Source: Jannaschia seohaensis (GTDB taxonomy: Bacteria > Pseudomonadota > Alphaproteobacteria > Rhodobacterales > Rhodobacteraceae). Taken from it: a stretch of DNA of 64,000 nucleotides. The stretch is from assembly GCF_900116765.1 (NCBI RefSeq), contig NZ_UETC01000016.1, positions 1 through 64,000 on the forward strand, written 5' to 3'. Positions 39,648 to 49,682 of the stretch are shown here, piece by piece (position 1 is the stretch's first letter; each line of letters starts with the position of its first letter). A model generated the notes under the pieces. The model searched no databases and was not told the DNA's origin. It saw only the letters and a list, made by a program, of their open reading frames with translations. Position numbers and translations under genes: made by a program.

Positions 39648-40697
39648 ATGGCTGACTTTCTTGCGACACCGGCGGGACTGGCCCTGCTGATCCTCGCTCA
39701 GGTGCTGAGCGTCGTGACCTTCGTCATGGTCTCGCTGCTGTTCCTCGTCTACGGCGATAGGAAGATCTGGGCCGCCGTCCAGATGCGCAGGGGCCCCAAC
39801 GTGGTGGGCGTCTTCGGCCTGCTTCAGACGGTGGCCGACGCGCTGAAATACGTCGTCAAGGAGATCGTGATCCCGGCGGGCGCGGATCGCACCGTGTTCA
39901 TGCTGGCGCCGCTGATCTCCTTCGTGCTGGCGCTCATCGCCTGGGCGGTGATTCCGTTCAGCGACACCTGGGTGCTGTCCGACATCAACGTCGCCATCCT
40001 TTACGTCTTCGCGATCTCCTCGCTGGAGGTCTACGGCGTCATCATGGGCGGCTGGGCGTCGAACTCGAAATACCCGTTCCTCGGGTCGCTGCGGTCCGCT
40101 GCACAGATGATCTCCTATGAGGTCTCGATCGGTCTGATCATCATCGGGGTGATCCTGTCGACGGGTTCGCTGAATTTCGGCGATATCGTGCGGGCGCAGG
40201 ACACGGCCTATGGCTTCTTCGGCTGGTATTGGCTCCCGCACCTGCCGATGGTGTTCCTGTTCTTCATCTCGGCACTGGCCGAGACCAACCGCCCGCCCTT
40301 CGACCTGCCCGAGGCCGAGTCGGAGCTGGTCGCGGGCTACCAGGTCGAATACTCCTCCACGCCCTTCCTGCTGTTCATGGCGGGGGAGTACATCGCGATC
40401 TTCCTGATGTGCGCGCTGATTACGCTGCTGTTCTTCGGCGGCTGGCTGTCGCCGATCCCGTTCCTGCCCGACGGGCCGGTCTGGATGGTGGCGAAGATGG
40501 CGTTCTTCTTCTTCCTCTTCGCGATGGTGAAGGCCATCGTGCCCCGCTACCGCTATGATCAGCTGATGCGTCTGGGCTGGAAGGTGTTCCTGCCGTTCTC
40601 GCTGGGCTGGGTCGTTCTGGTCGCGTTTCTCGCCAAGTTCGAGATCCTGGGCGGGTTCTGGGCGCGTTGGCCCGAAGTCGCGGCGATGGTGAACTGA
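39648..40697 (+). CDS. nuoH: NADH-quinone oxidoreductase subunit H
   Basis: The 349-residue membrane subunit has eight or nine helices joining the hydrophilic arm to the proton-pumping arm. Conserved loops are [20 protein letters not shown] and [20 protein letters not shown], followed by [20 protein letters not shown] precedes ATG 39648. nuoI follows after 44 bases. Confidence 0.98.
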   Translation: MADFLATPAGLALLILAQVLSVVTFVMVSLLFLVYGDRKIWAAVQMRRGPNVVGVFGLLQTVADALKYVVKEIVIPAGADRTVFMLAPLISFVLALIAWAVIPFSDTWVLSDINVAILYVFAISSLEVYGVIMGGWASNSKYPFLGSLRSAAQMISYEVSIGLIIIGVILSTGSLNFGDIVRAQDTAYGFFGWYWLPHLPMVFLFFISALAETNRPPFDLPEAESELVAGYQVEYSSTPFLLFMAGEYIAIFLMCALITLLFFGGWLSPIPFLPDGPVWMVAKMAFFFFLFAMVKAIVPRYRYDQLMRLGWKVFLPFSLGWVVLVAFLAKFEILGGFWARWPEVAAMVN

Positions 40698-40741
40698 TGG
40701 CCCGGGCCGCACGCAACTTTCCGATGATCGGAGGCTGACCA

Positions 40742-41248
40742 ATGACCACCACCGACACGCAGATCGACTGGAAACGCAGCGCCAAGTATTTTCTTTTGGC
40801 GGACATGTGGACCGGGATGAAGCTGGGGCTGAAGTATTTCTTCGCGCCTAAGGCGACGCTGAACTATCCGCACGAAAAGGGCCCGCTGAGCCCGCGCTTC
40901 CGGGGGGAGCACGCCCTGCGCCGCTATCCCAACGGCGAGGAACGGTGCATCGCCTGCAAGCTCTGCGAGGCGATCTGCCCCGCGCAGGCCATCACCATCG
41001 ACGCCGAGCCGCGGGACGACGGCTCCCGCCGGACGACGCGCTACGACATTGACATGACGAAGTGCATCTATTGCGGCTTCTGTCAGGAGGCCTGCCCGGT
41101 GGATGCCATCGTCGAGGGCCCGAATTTCGAGTTCGCCACCGAGACCCGGGAAGAACTGTTCTACGACAAGGAGAAGCTGCTCGCGAACGGGGAGCGGTGG
41201 GAAGCGCTGATCGCCAAGAACCTTGAGCTGGACGCGCCGTACAGATGA
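40742..41248 (+). CDS. nuoI: NADH-quinone oxidoreductase subunit I
   Basis: A 168-residue subunit with two [4Fe-4S] clusters (N6a and N6b). The ligands are in [17 protein letters not shown] and [17 protein letters not shown]. The N-terminal [20 protein letters not shown] segment is typical. Its stop overlaps the next ATG (ATGA). Confidence 0.98.
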   Translation: MTTTDTQIDWKRSAKYFLLADMWTGMKLGLKYFFAPKATLNYPHEKGPLSPRFRGEHALRRYPNGEERCIACKLCEAICPAQAITIDAEPRDDGSRRTTRYDIDMTKCIYCGFCQEACPVDAIVEGPNFEFATETREELFYDKEKLLANGERWEALIAKNLELDAPYR

Positions 41249-41637
41249 CCGACAACCCCTTCGCCGCCTGGACCAAGCAGATGCAGGACATGGCCAAGGC
41301 CATGAACCCTGCGCTGGAGAGCTTCACCCCCAAGGGCTTCGAGAAGCTCTGGCCGACGATGCCCGGCGACATGGTCGAGCAGTTCGCCGGCAAGGGGATG
41401 AACCCCGAGGGGCTGGACGCCAAGACCAAGATGCTGCTGACGCTGGGCGGGCTGACCATCCTGGGGGCGCAGGCCGAGGCGCAGATTCGGATGACCGTGC
41501 GCCAAGCCGTGGCGCAGGGCGCCACCAAGCAGGAGATCGCCGAGGCAATCGGCCTGATGGGCCTGTTCGGCGGCCTGCCCGCGATGAACAAGGCGATGAG
41601 CCTCGCCAATGAAGTGCTGGAGGAGACGCCGGAATGA
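41245..41637 (+). CDS. Carboxymuconolactone decarboxylase-like protein in the nuo operon
   Basis: A 130-residue helical protein whose second half ([60 protein letters not shown]) follows the CMD/AhpD-like pattern. The CxxC redox motif of AhpD is absent: there is no Cys at all, so a peroxidase-type role is unlikely. It is coupled to nuoI and nuoJ by 4-base overlaps on both sides. Similar genes occur at this place in other Rhodobacteraceae nuo operons. Confidence 0.75.
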   Translation: MTDNPFAAWTKQMQDMAKAMNPALESFTPKGFEKLWPTMPGDMVEQFAGKGMNPEGLDAKTKMLLTLGGLTILGAQAEAQIRMTVRQAVAQGATKQEIAEAIGLMGLFGGLPAMNKAMSLANEVLEETPE

Positions 41638-42248
41638 CTGTCCTGACCTTCGCGTTCTACCTGTTCGCGATCCTCACGATCACCGGCGGCCTGATGACGG
41701 TGCTCAGCCGGAACCCGGTCCATTCGGTGCTTTGGCTGATCCTGACATTCCTTTCGACGGCCGGCCTTTTCGTGCTGATCGGGGCGGAGTTCGTGGCGAT
41801 GCTGCTGATCATCGTCTATGTCGGCGCGGTCGCGGTGCTGTTCCTGTTCGTGGTGATGATGCTCGACATCGATTTCGCCGCGCTCAAGGCGGAGATGGCG
41901 AAATACGTGCCGCTCGCCGGGTTGATCGGGATCGTGCTGCTGATGCAGCTGGTCATCGCCTATGGCGTCTGGGACGTGGCCGAGGGGGTCGTGGTTGCCG
42001 ATGGGCTGTCCAATATCCCGCCGCCCGAGACGCTGAACACCTCGGCTTTGGGCCTTGTCCTCTATGACGAGTATTTCCTGCAATTCCAGCTCTCCGGCCT
42101 GATCCTGCTGGTCGCGATGATCGGGGCCATCGCGCTGACCCTGCGCCACCGCAAGGACGTCAAGCGCCAGAACGTGCTGCATCAGATGTGGCGCGACCCG
42201 GCCAAGGCGATGGAGGTGCATGACGTCAAGCCGGGGCAGGGGCTCTGA
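41634..42248 (+). CDS. nuoJ: NADH-quinone oxidoreductase subunit J
   Basis: A 204-residue membrane subunit with five helices. It has the conserved [20 protein letters not shown] and [20 protein letters not shown] (the pi-bulge helix 3 region). The C-terminal hydrophilic tail is slightly longer than in enteric bacteria. It starts in overlap with the preceding gene and ends two bases before the next one. Confidence 0.97.
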   Translation: MTVLTFAFYLFAILTITGGLMTVLSRNPVHSVLWLILTFLSTAGLFVLIGAEFVAMLLIIVYVGAVAVLFLFVVMMLDIDFAALKAEMAKYVPLAGLIGIVLLMQLVIAYGVWDVAEGVVVADGLSNIPPPETLNTSALGLVLYDEYFLQFQLSGLILLVAMIGAIALTLRHRKDVKRQNVLHQMWRDPAKAMEVHDVKPGQGL

Positions 42249-42249
42249 G

Positions 42250-42705
42250 GTGCGCCTGGTCGCCCTCTTCCTGCTGGCGCTGACGGGCCCGGGCCTCGCG
42301 CTCGACCTGTCCCAATGCCGCCGCATCACGACCCCGTCCTATGGGGGCGAGGCGCGGCATCAGGCGATGGCGGGGGATTGGGCGTCCTGGATCGAGTGGT
42401 GGAGCCAGGAGGGCGTCTATACCGACCTCAAGGTCGCCGATTGCGGCGACCACCGGCTGATGACCGCGCGGTTGCGGGAAGAGAACATCAAGGACCGCCG
42501 ATTCGACCGCCGCCGCGCGGGGATGGAGGCGTTCGAGACCTATGCGGGCCGCGCCGCGGCCTTTTACGACCTGGACGACCTGAGCGCCGCAATGGATCGC
42601 GTCGCCGAGGATAGCCGGGTGGAGCCCATGCTGCGGGAGGCTTGCGCCTGCGCGGCGCTGCACCCGGATTTGCGCGGGGGGCTGGACGCCTTCGCGCTGG
42701 AATGA
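42250..42705 (+). CDS. Exported protein of unknown function between nuoJ and nuoK
   Basis: A 151-residue product starting at GTG 42250, with an N-terminal signal ([20 protein letters not shown]). The mature part has Cys in [14 protein letters not shown] and [11 protein letters not shown], plus paired aromatic residues ([13 protein letters not shown]). The Cys count suits a periplasmic, disulfide-bonded protein. No family was recognised. It splits nuoJ and nuoK, which are adjacent in most bacteria. Confidence 0.6.
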   Translation: MRLVALFLLALTGPGLALDLSQCRRITTPSYGGEARHQAMAGDWASWIEWWSQEGVYTDLKVADCGDHRLMTARLREENIKDRRFDRRRAGMEAFETYAGRAAAFYDLDDLSAAMDRVAEDSRVEPMLREACACAALHPDLRGGLDAFALE

Positions 42706-42766
42706 CAGACGGCGGGGCGGACGGCCCCGCGACCAAGACGGGGCAATGGCCCGAGGGGACGACCGG

Positions 42767-43072
42767 ATGATCGGACTGGAACACTACCTCACCGTGGCGG
42801 CGGCACTGTTCGTCATCGGGATCTTCGGCATCTTCCTGAACCGGAAGAACGTCATCATCATCCTGATGTCGATCGAATTGATGCTGCTGGCGGTGAACAT
42901 CAACTTCGTCGCCTTCTCAGGCTTCTTGGGCGATCTGACGGGGCAGGTCTTCACCCTCTTCGTGCTGACCGTCGCCGCGGCCGAGGCGGCCATCGGCCTC
43001 GCCATCCTGGTCTGCTTCTTCCGCAACAAGGGCACGATCGACGTCGAAGACGTCAACGTGATGAAGGGGTAA
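42767..43072 (+). CDS. nuoK: NADH-quinone oxidoreductase subunit K
   Basis: A 101-residue membrane subunit with three helices and the two conserved buried glutamates, in [16 protein letters not shown] and [23 protein letters not shown] 42767 gives the standard [10 protein letters not shown] start. Confidence 0.97.
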   Translation: MIGLEHYLTVAAALFVIGIFGIFLNRKNVIIILMSIELMLLAVNINFVAFSGFLGDLTGQVFTLFVLTVAAAEAAIGLAILVCFFRNKGTIDVEDVNVMKG

Positions 43073-43078
43073 CGAAAG

Positions 43079-45157
43079 ATGGAAACCATCCTCCTCCTCG
43101 CGCCCCTGGTCGGCTCGATCATCTGCGGCTTCGGCTGGAAGTTCATCGGCGAGCAGGCCGCCATGGTCACGGCTACGGGCCTACTGATTCTGTCGGCGCT
43201 GCTCAGCTGGATCGTGTTCCTCTCCCATGATGGTGTCACCGAGACGATCCCGCTGCTGACCTGGATCGAGTCGGGCAGCCTGTTCACCGAATGGGCCATC
43301 CGTATGGACCGGCTGACGGCGACCATGCTGATCGTGATCACCACGGTCTCGGCGCTCGTCCATGTCTACAGCTTCGGCTACATGGATCACGATCCGCAGT
43401 GGAAGGAGGGCGAGGTCTACAAGCCGCGCTTCTTCGCCTATCTGTCCTTCTTCACCTTCGCGATGCTGATGCTGGTGACGGCGGACAACCTGTTGCAGCT
43501 GTTCTTCGGCTGGGAGGGCGTAGGCGTTGCTTCCTACCTGCTGATCGGGTTTTACTGGCGCAAACCCTCGGCCGGTGCCGCCGCGATGAAGGCGTTCATC
43601 GCCAACCGGGTCGGAGATTTCGGCTTCCTGCTGGGCATTTTCGCCATCTTCTACGTGACCGACACGATCCAGTTGCAGACCATCTTCGAGATGGCGCCGG
43701 AGATCGCGGAGACCGAGCTGAGCTTCCTCTGGACCACGTGGAACGCGGCGGAGCTCATCGCCTTCCTGCTGTTCATCGGCGCCATGGGCAAATCGGCGCA
43801 GTTGGGCCTGCATGTCTGGCTGCCCGACGCGATGGAGGGCCCGACCCCGGTGTCGGCCCTGATCCACGCGGCGACCATGGTCACTGCGGGCGTCTTCCTG
43901 GTCTGCCGCATGTCGCCGATCATGGAGTTCGCGCCCTCCGCCATGGGCTTCGTCGTCGTGATCGGCGCGGCCTCGGCCTTCGTCGCGGCGACGATCGGCC
44001 TGGTGCAGAACGACATTAAGCGCGTGATCGCCTACTCCACCATGTCCCAGCTGGGCTACATGTTCGTGGCCGCCGGTCTTGGAGCCTACTCGGTCGCCAT
44101 GTTCCACCTGCTGACCCACGCCTTCTTCAAGGCGCAGCTGTTCCTCGGCGCGGGCTCCGTCATCCATGCCATGCATCACGAGCAGGACATGCGGAACTAT
44201 GGCGGTCTGAAGGACAAGATCCCCTACACCTTCTGGGCGATGATGATCGGAACGCTGGCGATCACCGGCGTGGGTATCCCGCTTCTCTATATCGGCTTCC
44301 CGGTGGGCTTTGCCGGGTTCATCTCCAAGGATGCGATCATCGAGGTGGCCTATGTCGGCAATACCGGCGCCTTCTGGATCCTGGTCGTGGCCGCCGCGAT
44401 GACCAGCTTCTATTCCTGGCGGCTGATGTTCCTGACCTTCTACGGCAAGCCGCGGGGCGACAAGCACACCCATGAGCACGCCCATGAGAGCCCGATGAAC
44501 ATGGTCGCGCCGCTCGGCGTGCTGGCCGTGGGCTCGGTGCTGGCGGGGATGGTGTTCTACGGACCCTATTTCGGAAGCCAGGAGAAGGTCGACAAGTTCT
44601 TCGGGATCTCGGAGGCGGAATATGCCGTCAACGATCTCGTCCCGCTCGGCGCGGCCCATGCCGCGGGAGAGGGAGCCGAGGAGGCGCACCCGCGCCATCA
44701 GGAGCCGGGGCAGGGCGCGATCTTCGTCGGTCCTGAGAACCACGTGATCCACGAGGCGCATCTGGTTCCGAAATGGGTCAAGGTCTCGCCCTTCCTGGCG
44801 ATGCTCTTGGGCCTGGGCACCGCCTACATGTTCTACATCCGCAAGCCGGAACTGCCGGGGATCTGGGCGCGCAATGCCGGGGCGGCCTATCAGTTCATCT
44901 TCAACAAGTGGTATTTCGACGAGATCTACGACTACGTCTTCGTCCGCTCCGCCAAGTGGTTGGGCCGCTTCCTCTGGAAACGGGGAGACGGGACGGTCAT
45001 CGACGGCTCGATCAACGGGCTGGCGATGGGGATCGTGCCGTTCTTCACCAAGGCGCTCAGCAAGGCGCAGTCGGGATACATCTTCACCTATGCCTTCGCG
45101 ATGGTCATCGGGATCGTGATCCTGATCACCTGGACGACCATCGGTGCGGGGAACTAA
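43079..45157 (+). CDS. nuoL: NADH-quinone oxidoreductase subunit L
   Basis: A 692-residue antiporter-like subunit at the distal end of the membrane arm. It has about 16 helices, including the proton-channel segment [20 protein letters not shown] and [20 protein letters not shown] with [19 protein letters not shown] His/Glu-rich loop (HTHEHAHES and [15 protein letters not shown]) lies at about residues 462-540, followed by the long lateral helix. It is six bases after nuoK and three before nuoM. Confidence 0.98.
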   Translation: METILLLAPLVGSIICGFGWKFIGEQAAMVTATGLLILSALLSWIVFLSHDGVTETIPLLTWIESGSLFTEWAIRMDRLTATMLIVITTVSALVHVYSFGYMDHDPQWKEGEVYKPRFFAYLSFFTFAMLMLVTADNLLQLFFGWEGVGVASYLLIGFYWRKPSAGAAAMKAFIANRVGDFGFLLGIFAIFYVTDTIQLQTIFEMAPEIAETELSFLWTTWNAAELIAFLLFIGAMGKSAQLGLHVWLPDAMEGPTPVSALIHAATMVTAGVFLVCRMSPIMEFAPSAMGFVVVIGAASAFVAATIGLVQNDIKRVIAYSTMSQLGYMFVAAGLGAYSVAMFHLLTHAFFKAQLFLGAGSVIHAMHHEQDMRNYGGLKDKIPYTFWAMMIGTLAITGVGIPLLYIGFPVGFAGFISKDAIIEVAYVGNTGAFWILVVAAAMTSFYSWRLMFLTFYGKPRGDKHTHEHAHESPMNMVAPLGVLAVGSVLAGMVFYGPYFGSQEKVDKFFGISEAEYAVNDLVPLGAAHAAGEGAEEAHPRHQEPGQGAIFVGPENHVIHEAHLVPKWVKVSPFLAMLLGLGTAYMFYIRKPELPGIWARNAGAAYQFIFNKWYFDEIYDYVFVRSAKWLGRFLWKRGDGTVIDGSINGLAMGIVPFFTKALSKAQSGYIFTYAFAMVIGIVILITWTTIGAGN

Positions 45158-45160
45158 GCC

Positions 45161-46708
45161 ATGGCCAACCTCCTCTCCATCGTCACTTTTACGCCGCTGA
45201 TCGCCGCGCTGATCCTCGCGCTCTTCCTGCGCGGCGAGGACGAGGCGGCGCAGCGCAACGCCAAATGGCTCGCGCTCGGCGCTACCAGCTTCACGTTCCT
45301 CGTGTCGCTCTTCGTGCTGTTCGGCTTCGACCCGCAGGACACGGGCTTCCAGTTCGTGGAGGAGCGGAAATGGCTGCTCGGCCTCAACTACAAGATGGGC
45401 GTCGACGGCATCTCGATCACCTTTGTGTTGCTGACGACCTTCCTGATGCCGCTGGTGATCGCCTCGGCCTGGGACGTCACCCACAAGGTCAAGGAGTATA
45501 TGGTCGCCTTCCTGGTGCTTGAGACGCTGATGATCGGCGTGTTCTGTGCGCTCGACCTGATCCTGTTCTACCTCTTCTTCGAAGCCGGCCTGATCCCGAT
45601 GTTTCTGATTATCGGCATCTGGGGCGGGAAGGATCGCATCTACGCCTCCTTCAAGTTCTTCCTCTACACGCTGCTCGGCTCGGTGCTGATGTTGATCGCG
45701 ATGATCGCGATGTATGTCGATGCCGGCACCACCGACATCCCGACGCTGCTGGCCCATGATTTCAGCTATGCGCCGCTGAACGTGCTGGGCCTGAACATCG
45801 TCGGCGGCGCGCAGACGCTGATGTGGCTGGCCTTCTTCGCGAGCTTCGCCGTCAAGATGCCGATGTGGCCGGTCCATACCTGGCTGCCGGACGCGCACGT
45901 CCAGGCGCCCACCGCGGGCTCGGTCGTGCTGGCCGCGATCCTGCTGAAGATGGGCGGCTATGGCTTCCTGCGGTTCTCCCTGCCGATGTTCCCGGTCGGG
46001 TCCGAGGTGATGGGGCCGCTGGTGCTGTGGCTCTCGGCCATCGCCATCGTCTACGCATCGCTCGTCGCGCTGATGCAGGAGGACATGAAGAAGCTGATCG
46101 CCTATTCTTCGGTCGCCCATATGGGTTTCGTGACAATGGGCATCTTCGCGGCCAACCAGCAGGGGGTGGATGGGGCGATCTTCCAGATGATCTCCCACGG
46201 CTTCATTTCGGGCGCGCTCTTCCTGATCGTCGGCGTAATCTATGACCGGATGCACACCCGCGAGATCGACGCCTATGGCGGTCTGGTGAACCGGATGCCC
46301 GCCTATGCGCTGGTCTTCATGCTGTTCACCATGGCCAATGTCGGCCTGCCGGGCACCTCGGGCTTCGTCGGAGAATTCCTGACCCTGATCGGCGTGTTCC
46401 AGGTCAACACCTGGGTCGCTCTGGTCGCCTGTACCGGCGTGATCCTGTCGGCGGGCTATGCGCTGTGGCTCTATCGCCGGGTGGTCTTCGGGGACCTCAT
46501 CAAGGAGAGCCTTCGCTCGATCACCGACATGACGTCCCGCGAAAAGGCGATCTTCGCGCCACTCGTTTTCTTCACCATCCTGCTTGGCGTCTACCCGTCG
46601 CTTCTGACCGACATTATCGGCCCCTCCGTGGCCGAGTTGGTCGCCGACTACCAGATCGCCACCGCCGACCTGATCCTCGACCACGCGGTCGCGGATGCGG
46701 ACCACTGA
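45161..46708 (+). CDS. nuoM: NADH-quinone oxidoreductase subunit M
   Basis: A 515-residue antiporter-like proton-pumping subunit. The conserved lysine/histidine channel region is [20 protein letters not shown] followed by [40 protein letters not shown] and the catalytic Glu in [16 protein letters not shown] are present. Length and gene order are standard. Confidence 0.98.
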   Translation: MANLLSIVTFTPLIAALILALFLRGEDEAAQRNAKWLALGATSFTFLVSLFVLFGFDPQDTGFQFVEERKWLLGLNYKMGVDGISITFVLLTTFLMPLVIASAWDVTHKVKEYMVAFLVLETLMIGVFCALDLILFYLFFEAGLIPMFLIIGIWGGKDRIYASFKFFLYTLLGSVLMLIAMIAMYVDAGTTDIPTLLAHDFSYAPLNVLGLNIVGGAQTLMWLAFFASFAVKMPMWPVHTWLPDAHVQAPTAGSVVLAAILLKMGGYGFLRFSLPMFPVGSEVMGPLVLWLSAIAIVYASLVALMQEDMKKLIAYSSVAHMGFVTMGIFAANQQGVDGAIFQMISHGFISGALFLIVGVIYDRMHTREIDAYGGLVNRMPAYALVFMLFTMANVGLPGTSGFVGEFLTLIGVFQVNTWVALVACTGVILSAGYALWLYRRVVFGDLIKESLRSITDMTSREKAIFAPLVFFTILLGVYPSLLTDIIGPSVAELVADYQIATADLILDHAVADADH

Positions 46709-46718
46709 GGGCCGAGAC

Positions 46719-48155
46719 ATGACCGCTACCGACCTCGAACTCATCCTCCCCGAGATCCTGCTGGCCGTCTACGCGATGGTGGCGCTGATCGGGGCCGTCT
46801 ACACGACGAAGGACGCGCTGGCGCGGCCCTTGGTCTGGGTGACGGCAGCCGTGCTGGTGCTGATGGCGGCGCTTGTCGGGCTCTCGGACGACCTGGGCGC
46901 GGGCTTCTCCGGCATGATCGTCAAGGACAGCTTCGCCCGTTTCGCGCAGGTGACCATCCTGCTCTCCGCCGCGATCGTCCTCGTCCTGAGCGCCGACTAC
47001 ATGGAGCGCGCGGGGCTGATGAAGTTCGAGTATCCGATCCTCATCACGCTGTCGGTCATCGGCATGATGGTGATGGTGTCCTCCGGTAACCTTCTGACCC
47101 TCTATATGGGCCTGGAGCTTCAGTCGCTGTCGCTCTACGTCGCCGCGTCCATGCGGCGCGACCACGTCAAGTCGACCGAGGCGGGTCTGAAATACTTCGT
47201 GCTCGGCGCGCTGTCCTCGGGCCTGCTGCTCTACGGTATCTCGCTGACCTACGGCTATACGGGCACAACCGACTTCGCCGGCGTGATCGCCGCCGCAACC
47301 GATGGCGACATCCCGCTGGGCCTGCTGTTCGGCCTAGTGTTCATGATCTCCGGCATGGCGTTCAAAGTGTCGGCGGCCCCGTTCCACATGTGGACGCCGG
47401 ACGTCTACGAGGGTTCGCCCACGCCGGTGACCACCTTCTTCGCCACCGCGCCGAAGGTCGCCGCCATGGGGATGTTCGCCCGTGTCGTGCATGATGCCTT
47501 CGGCGGTGTGGTCGGCGACTGGCAGCAGATCGTGGCGCTGCTCGCGGTGCTCTCGATGTTCGTCGGCGCCATCGCCGCTATCGGGCAGCGCGATATCAAG
47601 CGGCTGATGGCCTACTCGTCGATCGCCCATATGGGCTATGCGCTGATGGGGCTGGCCGCCGGCACGGCGGGTGGCGTCCAGGCGATGCTGCTCTACATGG
47701 CGATCTACGTGGTGATGAATATCGGCACCTTCGCCTTCATCCTGTGCATGACCCGCGACGGAATGGAGACCACCGATATCCGGTCCCTGAATCAGCTCTC
47801 GGACAAGCATCCGGGCAAGGCGCTGGCGCTGCTCGTCCTGATGTTCTCGCTGGCGGGCATTCCGCCGATGCTAGGCTTCTTCGCCAAGCTGGCGGTGCTT
47901 CAGGCGGCGGTCGAGGCGGGGCTGGTCTGGCTGGCCGTTCTGGGCGTGATCGCCTCGGTGATCGGGGCGTTCTACTACCTCCGCATCGTGTTCTACATGT
48001 ATTTCGGCAAGACCGAGAGCCCGGTCGATGGGGATATGCCGCTGGTGCAGATGGTCGCTCTGGTCGCCTCCGCCGCGATCATGCTGGTGGGCATCATCAA
48101 CATGTTCGGGCTGGAAGGTGCCGCCCTGGCCGCTGCCACCACGCTGGTGAACTGA
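46719..48155 (+). CDS. nuoN: NADH-quinone oxidoreductase subunit N
   Basis: A 478-residue antiporter-like subunit completing the 14-subunit complex. Landmarks are [40 protein letters not shown] and [23 protein letters not shown] 46719 is chosen over an earlier in-frame ATG that precedes the typical [12 protein letters not shown] start. Its stop directly abuts the birA start, so the nuo transcript continues. Confidence 0.97.
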   Translation: MTATDLELILPEILLAVYAMVALIGAVYTTKDALARPLVWVTAAVLVLMAALVGLSDDLGAGFSGMIVKDSFARFAQVTILLSAAIVLVLSADYMERAGLMKFEYPILITLSVIGMMVMVSSGNLLTLYMGLELQSLSLYVAASMRRDHVKSTEAGLKYFVLGALSSGLLLYGISLTYGYTGTTDFAGVIAAATDGDIPLGLLFGLVFMISGMAFKVSAAPFHMWTPDVYEGSPTPVTTFFATAPKVAAMGMFARVVHDAFGGVVGDWQQIVALLAVLSMFVGAIAAIGQRDIKRLMAYSSIAHMGYALMGLAAGTAGGVQAMLLYMAIYVVMNIGTFAFILCMTRDGMETTDIRSLNQLSDKHPGKALALLVLMFSLAGIPPMLGFFAKLAVLQAAVEAGLVWLAVLGVIASVIGAFYYLRIVFYMYFGKTESPVDGDMPLVQMVALVASAAIMLVGIINMFGLEGAALAAATTLVN

Positions 48156-48920
48156 GTGGCGGCGTGGCCCGCTGACGTCGATCGGGTCGTCCTGGAGAGC
48201 ACCGACAGCACCTCCGCCGAGGCCGCGCGCCGGGCGCCTCCGGGTCCGACCTGGATCCTGGCCCGCCGCCAGACCGCCGCGCGCGGGCGTCGCGGGCGGG
48301 CCTGGTCGATGCCGGAGGGCAATTTCGCCGCCTCTCTGACCTGGCGCCCCGGTGGCGCCCCGGCCATGCACGCGCTGCGCAGCTTCACCGCTTCGCTGGC
48401 CCTCCATGACGCGCTGAGCGGGATGGGCGTGGCGGGACTGACGCTGAAATGGCCGAACGACGTGTTGCTGGAGGGCGGAAAGCTGGCCGGCATCCTGCTG
48501 GAGGGATCCGGAGACCGGCTGATCCTGGGCATCGGCATCAATCTGGTCGCCGCCCCGGGTGCGGCCGAGGTGGAGCCCGGGGCGGTGCGTCCCGTCTCCC
48601 TGCTGGAAGCCACGGGTCTGCGCGTCACGCCCGAAGCGATGCTCGACGCGCTGGCACCCGCCTTCGCCGCCCGCGAGGCGGAGCTCGTCACCTGGGGCTT
48701 CGCGCCGATCCGTAGGGCGTGGTTACACCGCGCCGCCCGGCTGGGGGAGGGCGTCACGGCGCGGACCATGCGCGAGACGCTCCAAGGCACGTTCGAGGAC
48801 GTGGACGAGGACGGGCAGCTCGTGCTCCGCACTGCGGAGGGGCCGCGACGCATCCCGGCGGCGGATATCTTCTTCGGACCGGTCCCGGGCGAAGAGACGG
48901 AGGCCGCGCTATGCTCCTGA
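48156..48920 (+). CDS. birA: Biotin-[acetyl-CoA-carboxylase] ligase
   Basis: A 254-residue enzyme that attaches biotin to carrier Lys residues, here including MccA. The biotin/AMP-binding loop is ARGRRGRAWSMPEGNFAAS and the second motif LKWPNDVLLEGGKLAGILLE. There is no N-terminal DNA-binding domain, so it is a monofunctional ligase rather than a repressor. GTG 48156 follows the nuoN stop immediately. Its own stop overlaps the coaX start by 10 bases. Confidence 0.95.
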   Translation: MAAWPADVDRVVLESTDSTSAEAARRAPPGPTWILARRQTAARGRRGRAWSMPEGNFAASLTWRPGGAPAMHALRSFTASLALHDALSGMGVAGLTLKWPNDVLLEGGKLAGILLEGSGDRLILGIGINLVAAPGAAEVEPGAVRPVSLLEATGLRVTPEAMLDALAPAFAAREAELVTWGFAPIRRAWLHRAARLGEGVTARTMRETLQGTFEDVDEDGQLVLRTAEGPRRIPAADIFFGPVPGEETEAALCS

Positions 48921-49681
48921 CCATCGATTGTGGCAACACCAACACCGTTTTCGGCATCTGGGACGGCACCGCCTTCGTCGCCTCCTGGCGGCGGGCGACC
49001 AATCACCAGAGCACGGCGGACGAGTATTACACTTGGCTGCGTACCTCGATGATGCTGCGCGGAATCGACGTGACCATCACCGAGTGCATCATCTCCAGCA
49101 CCGTGCCCCGGGTGGTGTTCAACCTGCGCGTCCTCTGCGACCGCTATTTCGACACGCGTCCACTGGTCGTGGGCAAGCCCGACTGCGCGCTACCGGTCCC
49201 GCCCCGGGTCGATGCCGGCACCACAGTCGGGCCCGACCGCCTGGTCAACAGCGCGGGCGCCCATGACCGGCATGGCGGCGACCTGATCGTGGTGGATTTC
49301 GGCACCGCCACCACCTTCGACGTGGTCGACCATGACGGCGCCTATGTCGGCGGGGTGATCGCGCCGGGCGTCAATCTCAGCCTGGAGGCGCTCCACATGG
49401 CCGCCGCCGCGCTGCCCCATGTCGACATCACGCAGCCCACGCGGGTCGTGGGCACCAACACGGTCGCCTGCATGCAGTCCGGGATCTTCTGGGGCTATGT
49501 CGGCCTCATCAAGGAGATCTCCGCCCGCATCCGGGCGGAACGGGACCGCCCGATGCGCACCGTCGCCACGGGCGGGCTGGCCCCTTTGTTCCAGCAGGGC
49601 GACACCCTATTTGATGTCTTCGAAGAAGACTTGACGATGCACGGCCTCACCGTGATCCACCGATACAACAAGGAAATTTAG
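48911..49681 (+). CDS. coaX: Type III pantothenate kinase
   Basis: It phosphorylates pantothenate in the first step of CoA synthesis; the type III enzyme is not feedback-inhibited by CoA. The 256-residue ASKHA-fold protein starts MLLTIDCGNTNTVFGIWDG (phosphate-binding loop). It has VNSAGAHDRHGGDLIVVDFG, with the adenine-side GTATTFDVV, and GGVIAPGVNLSLEAL. It overlaps birA and precedes rnj by one base. The birA-coaX pair is common in alphaproteobacteria after nuoN. Confidence 0.95.
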   Translation: MLLTIDCGNTNTVFGIWDGTAFVASWRRATNHQSTADEYYTWLRTSMMLRGIDVTITECIISSTVPRVVFNLRVLCDRYFDTRPLVVGKPDCALPVPPRVDAGTTVGPDRLVNSAGAHDRHGGDLIVVDFGTATTFDVVDHDGAYVGGVIAPGVNLSLEALHMAAAALPHVDITQPTRVVGTNTVACMQSGIFWGYVGLIKEISARIRAERDRPMRTVATGGLAPLFQQGDTLFDVFEEDLTMHGLTVIHRYNKEI

Positions 49682-49682
49682 G

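Noticed and set aside
41245-41637. AhpD-type peroxidase activity for the CMD-like protein
   Set aside because: The CxxC active site is missing; the protein has no Cys.
43181-46744. 1187-codon open frame antisense to nuoL and nuoM
   Set aside because: It is a shadow of GC-rich codon use in two certain genes on the other strand; the translation is Arg/His/Glu/Asp-rich without domains.
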